Shown here: piece by piece, positions 56,101 to 64,000 of the stretch
Layout: every line of letters starts with the position of its first letter
Position numbering within the stretch: position 1 is the first letter of the stretch
Origin: Oryzias latipes
Taxonomy: Eukaryota > Chordata > Actinopteri > Beloniformes > Adrianichthyidae
Direction of reading: 5' to 3'
Length of the DNA: 64,000 nt
NCBI RefSeq assembly: GCF_002234675.1
Contig: NC_019872.2
Span: 7,766,950-7,830,949 of the forward strand
Position numbers and translations under genes: made by a program
The notes under the pieces: generated by a model
The model's input: the letters and a program-made list of their open reading frames with translations, nothing else
Told to the model about the DNA's origin: nothing
Database searches by the model: none

Positions 56101-57158
56101 CCCGTGACCCCGAAAGGGAAAAACGGAATAGAAAAAGAATGAATGACAGCACAATCATAGTTCGGACCACTGGAAACGCTTTGACAATAGACCAAAGAGG
56201 ATCAACGTGGGACTTTAAAGCTGAACTCAGTTTCATGTGTAACTGACCCCTCTTACGCATGTGATCAGGTACCAGCCAGGCACCCTGAACTCATCCAGTC
56301 AGACGGAGAAGCTGATGGACGTGGAGAGGATCGAGAGCGGCGACGAGTACGGCATGGAGATGGACGACAAACCCCTGCGAGAGACCTTTACTGCCAAGCT
56401 GCTGTTTAGCCCCAGTGGAAAGATTCCAACTGAGATCTCTGGGACCATTGTTTACATTACCACTGCTGTTATTTGTAAGTTACCCTCCCATCCCCTGCTG
56501 TGCAGATATGAGCTCTAATGTAGTCCGAAGTGTCGGTGAGCTGACGATTTTTTGTCCCGCCTCTGCAGCTGTTTTCATCACTGTGCTGTGCATCATTCTG
56601 GCTAACTTTCTGCCGGAGCTGCTCAGAGGCCATCCGGCAGTGGTAGTCCCCTGCGCCATCCTGACTCTGCTCTGCGGCGTCTGTGTTGTCATCATCTGGA
56701 GGCAGCCTGAGAGCAAAGAGGCTCTCACCTTTAAGGTGGTCATGAGATCGGAGTTCTCCTCAAACGGGTGATCGGTTTGATGTTCACCCATGAGCTAAAT
56801 GATTCCTTTTTTCCTTTCAAGGTCCCTCTGCTTCCCTGGTTGCCTCTTTTCAGTGTTTTTGTCAACATCTACCTCATGATGCAGTTGGACGTCGCTACAT
56901 GGCTGCGATTTGCCGTCTGGATGGTCATCGGTGCGTGTGAACTTCCTTAATCCTGTCCTGAGGCGCCAGCATCTCGTTAACGAGTGTCTTTCTTCTCTCC
57001 CTCAAGGTTTTGCCATATACTTCCTCTACGGCATCAAAAACAGCAGCGAAAACGCCGACCGCTCGTTCCCACGCAAATACGAGCTCGCTTCACAAAACAA
57101 CAGCCCCGTTTATAAGGGCACCCCCGATGAGAGCAACCAAGAGGCCGGCAGCCTGTGA
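53142..57158 (+). CDS. slc7a3: Cationic amino acid transporter 3 (CAT-3, SLC7A3)
   Basis: Plasma-membrane uniporter for arginine, lysine and ornithine. Coding exons: 53142-53508, 53583-53744, 54025-54211, 54292-54407, 54535-54757, 54832-54971, 55197-55299, 56269-56474, 56569-56735, 56822-56930, 57007-57158; all phases join to 643 aa. The family core is plain: [20 protein letters not shown] in the first helix, the [19 protein letters not shown] segment, [45 protein letters not shown] and [20 protein letters not shown]. About 14 hydrophobic helices are expected. NATNSTHKP in the third extracellular loop offers glycosylation sites. SLC7A1 is the nearest alternative. The N-terminus, the [12 protein letters not shown] loop and the neighbourhood with il2rg and snx12 favour SLC7A3. 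Exon 5 ends with an A before GTGAGT, giving TTSEEAKNP where mammals have TTGEEA. Intron 8 contains a MITE with a SINE inside it. Confidence 0.88.
55334..56219 (-). mobile_element. MITE, copy 6, in slc7a3 intron 8, interrupted by a SINE
   Basis: Starts TTAAAGACCCACTCTGAGG and ends ATCAACGTGGGACTTTAAAG. A SINE at 55804-56148 splits it. Confidence 0.8.
55804..56148 (+). mobile_element. tRNA-derived SINE nested in the slc7a3 intronic MITE
   Basis: The head has an A box (GGTGGCGCAGTGGTTAGC) and a B-box-like GGTTCAACTCC. The body matches the copy at 23.1 kb. It is flanked by 9-bp duplications GCACAATCA at 55795-55803 and 56149-56157. Confidence 0.85.
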
Positions 57159-59005
57159 TGCGGACCCGCACAGACCTGGGGGGGCGTTACAAAGCAGCCA
57201 CACTCATTCGTGTCCGTCTGCAGTGTGGGTGGCTTGAAACGCTGCTTTAGGTTGAAAAGAAGGGGAGGCAAGAAAGCGCCACAAGCATCTTACCTCTGAC
57301 TCAGAGGATGGCTCGACACTGTGAGAGAGCCATTTCCTGGCCGATGTGTCTGTTTTTACCCAGTTTAATTCTTAAATTCGCCTTAGCCCTCAGCAGACAC
57401 TTATAGCAAAAGCTTCAAATGGACCCGACTAACCGAGTTCTGCTGTACTCCTTATGAACTGTAATCATGGAAAGATTTAACTTTGTTACTCTTTAGTGTT
57501 GGTCCGGTTCTTTTGTGCAGCTGCTGCGTTTACAAGTGTTGAGGCGGCACAGAGCAGCGGATGATAACTGAGCCCAAAAACAAAGCCAGGTGAAAACCCC
57601 TCATGAATGTTGGTAAAGACTAGAGATGTGCGTGTTACAGTGTGGCAGTCCAAGCGCGCGCCGGCTGCTCTGAGGCTGTCAGGTTTACTGCGTCTCTCTT
57701 TAGGCAGACTACATCCGTAGGAGGCTTGGAATACTTGTTTTTCCGGCTCAGTTACATTTTTTTTTTCTTTCTTTTTAAATGAAGAATTTAAACCGGTCGC
57801 TTTTTGAAGTAAACAGTATTGTCAAAGTCTCCTGAAATCTTGACTTCGGTTTAATGTCCAGTCATTTTGTGGCCTTTCACTTTAATCTCCATCAATCACT
57901 GCGTTTGTGGAGTCGAGGCGGTTGCTGGATGTACCCCCTCAAAATATCCGTTCAGATCGTCGCCTGGCGATGGCAAACCTGTCGCACGTTTGGGGGCGTG
58001 GGTCCAGATCTTTTAACACATTCTTTTTTTTCTTTTTTTACTAGGTTTTTCCTTTTGTGTAGTTTCAGTTGAAACTTGTTTCAGGCAGCTCTGTCTGTTG
58101 AGTTCCCATCACCTGCTTTAACTACTTGATAGAACTGTTAATATTTAAGTGTAACTAGCATTATTATTATTATTTGTTTGGGGTAGGTTTTGTTTCATGT
58201 GTAAATCAGTTTGCTTTTTAGATGTTGTACAGTTTGTAGATCACTGATCCTTTTTATGTGCTTTTACTTTGTTGAATTTTCACGTTGTTGTGCGTTTTTT
58301 CTGACCAAAACTTAATTTTTTTTCTTTCCTCCCAACTTTCTGAAACGAAGGACGACCACTGAAAGCTGGTCTTTAAATTATTATAAACCTATTCCCCCCC
58401 ACCCCCCCGAAATTCTAAATGCTTACATTTTTTTTGTTTTTTTTCTTTGGTCATAGCTCAAGTGCTTTACTGTAGAGTGTACAGTATTTGTTAAAAAAAT
58501 TGAATTTTTATTTGTATAACTCTGTAAAATGATTCAAACGCTGTCTTTTTGAATATGATGTTTGAGAAGGATTTTGTAAATTACTCTTGACATCAGATGC
58601 TGCTAAAAATCCTACTTTTAAATTCTTATATCATAAAAGTCCATCGTGACGTTTTTAAGGAAAGTATCTGTTGTGTTTTTGTAAAGCAGGATCAAGGCAG
58701 GCCTGCATTCAGTTTTTTTTACTCCAAAGTTAACAAGAAATACATTCTTGTGTCCTCAAAGTTCTGCCAGAGAGAGGCTTCCTGGCGGTGAAAGGCTGGT
58801 CCCTCATCCCCTGATCAAACCTGCTTTTCTGCAACTAAATTATCCTGAGCAGGTGAAGCGATGAAGCTGAATCGGCCCCTTTAGTCAGAGGCGTCACATC
58901 ACCAGCAACCATGGCGGTTGCTTTATATCCTGTACATACAGTAGGCTTGTATCATATGAGCTGTATTTTATTTTTTAATAAAAATGTGATTCATGCCTTT
59001 TTCCA
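57159..59005 (+). other. 3' UTR of slc7a3
   Basis: About 1.85 kb from the stop codon to AATAAA at 58977-58982, followed by a T/G-rich stretch typical of a cleavage region. It contains several poly-T runs and no coding signal. Confidence 0.6.
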
Positions 59006-61045
59006 GAGTTCATGTTGTCTTTTGCTGATGTTCCAGGTTTGTGTGCGAGTCACACAAGAACGCCGTCCCAATGCGGCGTTCTCCATTCAGCCCCTTGTTC
59101 TCACTTATACTGTTTTCAGTTTTATAGATGAGGATTTTAGAAACCTGAATGATTCAGCCGTTTAACAAAAAGGCTTTCCTATCACACAGGGATTAGTTTT
59201 TCTTTGAAAATTCTGACTGGATTAGGATTAAATTTAAGAGATGGATTAAAAAAAACAGACATCAAAACTATGAAGTTGCACATGACTTAATATGACGTAG
59301 TTTATATTTCATTATAAAAATGATGAATTTCAGCACATAGCTAGAGTTCTACACAACTATTTACAAATTAAAATTTGTATGCCGAACCAAAATCTATAAC
59401 GAATGTCTGCAGGGGTTTCTGGGAAAGTGTGTTTATTAAAATAGGACTCCATGGATTCACAAAGTTTTCTGGTTCACATTAATGTTGGGCTTTGAAACTA
59501 CAAACATTGAATAGATTTGTATGTTTTTGTAATGCATTTTAGAACTGGCAGCCAATTTCCAACTGACTTCTTATCTAGTCAGGAAAATGGAAAATCTTGA
59601 TTAAATTTATAAAACACAAGTTACTAAAACGTGCAGACACAACTGATCTCTTGCAGCAGTTTATTAATCTGAATATGTTGTTTTGTGATTTTCTTTGCAA
59701 AATTTGCATCTGTTATAAACACATTATTTAAACTTTTTAGCCAAATGATTTGAGTTTAGTTTTAAACTGGGGTCCGTGACCTGAGGCTCTTGAGCCACAG
59801 GTGTGTTCCTTGTTGGGGTTGTTAGTTAACTTTTGCCATTTCTTCATAGATCTTTGTACTGAGGTCATCCTAGGAGTAAAAAATAATTGTTTTTCTTTTT
59901 TAATGACTGTCGACACTAAATCTCTTTTGGATTTAGTGTCACAGCGAGGCACAGAGAGTGCAAGCTCCAGCCCAGCCCACCCTGCAGAGGGCCCCTCCTC
60001 GGGAAAGCGCACCATCCCCAGGCGAGCAACCCCCCACCATTGGCACAAGCCAGGGCCCCCCAAGGGAGACCCGCCCCATGCTCCAGGCCGCCACCCACCA
60101 GGCAAACGATGGTGACATTTGCCTGAGCTGATGGATTTCCTCCCTGCTCCACAGGCTAATGTCGCCCTCTACTGGACACATTCTGCCACTGCGTCCTCTT
60201 TGTGTTCAACATCCAAACTGCAGGTTTTTCATTTCACAAGCAAAATCTTTATTGATGTTTACAGGTTTTTCCTCATGGATGACACTTGTGCTATATTGAT
60301 CCCAGAGTCACAACAACATCAAACAGTCAACTATTACTGGGTTTTGATTTCAGATGAATTATTTATACATGGCGTAATGTGATATCAATGCCACCTACTT
60401 ACAGTTGAGAGATTAACATTCACAGGGTGGACATAACGTTGTGTCGACTGCATGCACTTCAACTCATTTTCTTCCTAAAGGCACTCGAGAGAGACACTTT
60501 TCCGCATCATAAAAGTAAACAGAACAATTCCGATTAACCACCACTGTTGAGAAAAAAGGCGTTTGCATTTCTTTACAACCGTAAACAAAGACAGTATGGA
60601 CTGACATCTGTGCAGTTTGTTACAAATGATCCTTTTAATTTCATCACTTCTTTTAATTTGATGTTTCTGAATGTGTTTCCTCTTTAAATGCAGGGATTGT
60701 TTACCTTTAGACTAAGAAAAACTGTTTTTTTTCCTTCTTTGGATACACTAAGTTAGAATAGAGCATGCACCTACTGTAAATATGTACATGGCTTGGTTTG
60801 AGGCTGCAAATGTGTGAATACTTTCTGACACTTTTTCAGTTGTATGAAATCCCAAAATGGTTCAATTTGGGGAATAAGAACTGTTTCTTAAATAAATGAA
60901 CAGTTAATAATGATGTAATATTTGAATAAATCTTATTTATTTATGAATATCACATTGCATTTCATATCCTGAGTACAGTTTGGCTGCACAGATGCTATTG
61001 GCATATAATTAAATGCAAAATGCATGGGCTGCATTGAAAGCACAT
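59006..61045. other. Intergenic interval after slc7a3
   Basis: No gene recognised. A GC-rich island at about 59945-60120 stands out from AT-rich surroundings, and a perfect 11-bp hairpin lies just before it. Confidence 0.45.
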
Positions 61046-61500
61046 TACTGCTCAAAGGTTTGGGGTAACTTGGGAAATCTCTTTGTTTTCCATGGATATG
61101 TAAAGCCTGAAATGAACAGCGAAAAAGAACAAGGAGTAGACACAAATAAACTCAATAAACCTTGCTCACTTAAAGTATTCTAACAACCAAAACAACCTGA
61201 AATGGCCCTCAAGATGGACCATCTTTACAGTTTTCCCCAAGTTAAGCTCCATTCTGGACACGTCTGTCCACAACACCTTCCAATGTCCAGCTTTTGTTCT
61301 TTTGCCCGTCTTTTTTATTTTTATTGGCCAGATTGAAGTGTTTCTTCTTCTGCCATGAAGTGTAACACCTTGCCGTTGATGCTGACACGTGTTGGACGGG
61401 CTTGACTTAATTTAATCAATCTACGGGGTCTCCGATTGAAACCGCACAATCTCATGGATTTGCCCTCCAGCACAGTGGTGCATTGAAAATGTCATCTTAC
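61046..61500 (-). pseudogene. Probable decayed Tc1-like element
   Basis: A terminus-like GCTCAAAGGTTTGGGGTAAC at the left edge resembles the fish Tc1 end with GTTCAAAAGTTTGGGGTCAC. The minus strand keeps scattered residues of a Tc1 helix-turn-helix and a GKVLWTD-like stretch. Heavily decayed. Confidence 0.45.
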
Positions 61501-61872
61501 CGTCGTTGCAGAGAGTTTCTTTTGCTCTCTGAAGGGAAACCATAACAGCACTTTAAAAGATTTTAACTTGTAGCATTTTTCATAGTTTCTAACCTTACAT
61601 AGACATACGGGTAAAGGTTTATAATGATAAACAATAATGTATTTATGGTTTTTCATGAAACGTGGTGGGTTTTTCTATTTTAAACATTAAAACAACAAAG
61701 TGGTAGTGTGTACGATTTGAGTTGTTAATGACAATCTGGTAAGTTTTTCAAAAAGGTTTGGAAACGTTTGATTATTAGTAATTCAAGTTAAAAAAAAGAG
61801 ACACAAACAGGGAGAAAAATGCGATTGAATTTCATTTAATATTTAAAATATAATAATGAAATATTGATTAGG

Positions 61873-62674
61873 TTTATTTTTGATAAATGTGGGTTGTTAC
61901 AACAGATCTAACCGCTGATTGTCCTATTTTTAAATATTTAGTTGCAAATATGCAACACAAAAAAAATTATTAATTATTAAGTATAGGATTTCACAAATAT
62001 TTCATTGCAGAGTGCAAAACAATTGGCCAGTCAAACCTCACTTCTGTCAATGCATTTCTTCACTTTTTACTCTGTGGAGGAGCGTTTCAGGATGAAAAAG
62101 TCCCACCTTCTCTGCTCCGTAGCAGCGTATGCTACACTAAGGCAGTCATTAAACGGTGGCAGAAACGTTCCCCTTCTGACTGCTAATGCATCCTTTTCTT
62201 CAGGAGTCAGGCACACTCTGAGACATTGGCTCGGCTGGAGTTCACTAGCGTCGGATTTTTAGGAGCAGATGTTCCAGTCAGAGGAGCTTCTCCCCCCCCC
62301 CCCCCTCAACAGTTTGTGGAAGAAGCATCGTCCATCTCGACACACGAGGAGAAACATAACGCACTGACTGTTGCTTGTGCCTAAGATCCTAGCCGGCCAC
62401 TTGAGTGTCACCATGCACACAAGGAAAGGCCAAATGTGGCATAAAGCTAAAGTGTTCCTAACATAAAAAGACACGCGTGTGCAGACAGAAAACAAGAGGT
62501 CTGTGCCTCTCTGGAGCCACGAGGTGGCTCCTAAATGAAGAAAGGAGGTCTCACACACACAGAAAAGAAAGTAGCTCAGCAGGAAAACAGGGAGTGCTGA
62601 CCCAAAAGCTTTGCCTGAGAGCAGCCACGGCAAAAGACAGAAATTGGGTTCGCTTGAGTTTTACCCCAACGCAA
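61873..62674 (-). other. Possible 3' UTR of rab39b
   Basis: Sequence after the rab39b stop on the minus strand, up to the first AATAAA I see (61878-61873). It includes a poly-C run at about 62290-62305. The true end is not determined. Confidence 0.3.
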
Positions 62675-64000
62675 TCAGCAGAAGCACTGCCGGCTGCCCT
62701 TGGTGACCTCCTCGGAGGAGTGGACGGTGTTGGGAACAAATCCACTCTTGACTCCTTCCCAGCCGTCCTGGATCTTGATGTCACCATTCCGCACCAATTC
62801 GAAGATGTCCCTCGTCAGATCCACAAATGCCTTAAAATCAGAAGCAGAGCACTGCAAGTGTCATATCATGACATTGTAAAACCCTCAGTCTCACTACAAA
62901 CACGTTTTCGGCTATTTTAAAAGCCTTCCCAATGTCATTTTTAGACAAAATCAAAAACCTTGTGTCATTTTGTGGGACATAGTTTCTGCAGAGCAGCAGG
63001 AATTCATTACAAGTTCGGCTTTGAGTTGTGTGGGGGACTGTTTGTGCGGAGCAAGCCTGCCCCATTTCCCATCATCCCTTTATTTACACTCTCTCCTGAT
63101 AGCTTACAGCTTCTCAGAAGCCCAACCTGACATTACCAATGCAATAAAAATGGCGAGCAATGTGTCAAATGAAGCAAAAGACGGGGAAAAAAGTGTCACA
63201 TCTGGGCACTAACCTTCTCCACGTTGATGGCGTCCCGTGCAGACGTCTCCACGTAGCGCATCCCGTAAGCCCCCGCCAGCTTCTCTGCCTCGTGCTGGGT
63301 CACCTGACGCTGAGCCTCCAGGTCACACTTGTGGCCAACGAGCAGGAAGACGATGCTGTGCGGCTGGACGTGGCTCCGCGCCTCCTCCAGCCAGTTGTGG
63401 ACGTTTTGGAAGGAACGTCGGTTTGTGATGTCAAAAAGCAACAAACCCCCAACGGAGTTCCGATAGTAGGCCCTGGTGATGGACCTTAATACATGGATGT
63501 GGGATTAAAACTCAAAGCATCAGCTACACCAGTATTCTGTAATGTAAACTTAAAAAAGGATTCTAAAGCTTAATCACCTGGAAGACTGAAATGGAAGGAC
63601 TATAATGGTGTTAGTTGAAAAACACAGAATTTTAGCAACAGATTAAAATTCAGTCTATGGCAAAGACTTGGCTGGCTGTCAATCATTTCTCACATTTGTG
63701 CGGAAAGAAAAAAAATAGAAAATATGAACATTTAATAGTGTTTTATCACATTCCAACACTATTTTTTAACAGAAATTAAATTCAGATGTGAAACTATGGC
63801 TGCAGACAAAAGAATTTATTACGAATTGTTTTACTTTTTTTGTGGTTTTGAATTTTGTCTTCCTGAATGTCAGTGTCCTTTTTTTTTTTTTTTAACCTTA
63901 AGTTTAGGTCTTAGTATTAATAATATGAACTTTTTCTTACCTGAACCTCTCTTGTCCTGCAGTGTCCCAGATCTGCAGTTTGATCCTCTTTCCTGGTTCA
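62675..64000 (-). CDS. rab39b: RAB39B small GTPase, 3' part (5' end outside the window)
   Basis: Neuronal Rab GTPase of vesicle traffic and autophagy. Three coding pieces on the minus strand: 64000-63941 (partial), 63484-63214, 62830-62675. The first encodes EPGKRIKLQIWDTAGQERFR, with the G3 motif WDTAGQE. The second encodes SITRAYYRNSVGG, LLFDITNRRSFQNVHNWLEE, the guanine-base motif GHKCDL and the G5 motif ETSARDAINVEK. The third runs from AFVDLTRDIFELV and GWEGVKSGFVPN to the double-cysteine end QCFC, a prenylation signal. Sequence and length match RAB39B better than RAB39A. The G1 P-loop and switch I lie beyond the window. The intron between NVEK and AFVDL is not present in the two-exon human gene as I know it, and it consists mostly of a repeat. 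Confidence 0.93.
62831..63212 (-). other. Extra phase-0 intron of rab39b, mostly MITE-derived
   Basis: A 382-bp intron with donor GAGAAG/GTTAGT and acceptor TGATTTTAAG/GCATTT. About 300 bp of it (62877-63180) is a copy of the MITE family seen elsewhere in this window, inserted in reverse relative to the gene. Confidence 0.8.
62877..63180 (+). mobile_element. MITE, copy 7, forming most of a rab39b intron
   Basis: Shares GGACATAGTTTCTGCAGAGC, the GGGGACTGTTTGTGCGGAGC block, CCCATCATCCCTTTATTTAC and the AATGCAATAAAAATGGCGAG segment with other copies. The left terminus is diverged and the right part is shortened. Confidence 0.75.

Noticed and set aside
53142-57158. Mutually exclusive exon pair as in SLC7A2
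   Set aside because: Only one version of the corresponding loop exon is visible; no duplicate exon lies in the introns.
59737-60152. Gly/Pro/Trp-rich frames in the GC-rich island
   Set aside because: Composition-driven, no conserved motif, several overlapping frames equally open.

Overview
This is a stretch of vertebrate nuclear DNA, almost certainly from a teleost fish. The evidence is AT-rich sequence, spliced genes with small exons, fish-type SINEs, Tc1-like and hAT transposons, a LINE-2-type reverse transcriptase remnant, and protein sequences that match vertebrate families with fish-like differences. Five protein-coding genes can be assembled exon by exon. All splice phases join, and the four complete genes have unbroken reading frames.

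Layout: (1) 1-10.4 kb has no gene I can support. It holds a 1.47-kb hAT-type transposon carrying a pure CTG tract of about 46 units, one MITE copy and scattered short repeats. (2) 10.5-24.7 kb, minus strand: slc9a6, the endosomal Na+/H+ exchanger NHE6, 16 coding exons, 704 aa. Three of its introns carry minor-spliceosome (U12) signals, one of them AT-AC, and another intron uses a GC donor. Its introns also hold a SINE, a decayed Tc1-like element, a LINE-2 fragment and several MITEs. (3) 26.7-32.0 kb, plus: il2rg, the common cytokine receptor gamma chain, 8 exons, 346 aa. (4) 35.0-39.9 kb, plus: snx12, a PX-domain sorting nexin, 4 exons, 162 aa. (5) 40.3-53.1 kb: mostly non-coding sequence with a candidate slc7a3 promoter and 5' exon near 45.8 kb, a hAT element nested inside a MITE, and a long TA microsatellite. 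(6) 53.1-57.2 kb, plus: slc7a3, cationic amino acid transporter, 11 coding exons, 643 aa, with a 3' UTR to about 59.0 kb. (7) 62.7-64.0 kb, minus: the 3' part of rab39b, a neuronal Rab GTPase, cut by the window edge.

The genes are not an operon or a pathway; each has its own role (endosomal pH, cytokine signalling, endosomal sorting, cationic amino acid uptake, vesicle traffic). Their human orthologues are all X-linked, so the window is a compact teleost block of conserved synteny.

The features most worth a second look are the three U12-type introns in slc9a6, the extra rab39b intron made mostly of a copy of a local MITE family, the nested transposon insertions with readable target-site duplications, the CTG tract inside a hAT element, and stress-response-like motifs near the candidate slc7a3 promoter. 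I found no CRISPR array, tRNA gene, rRNA or bacterial-type system.
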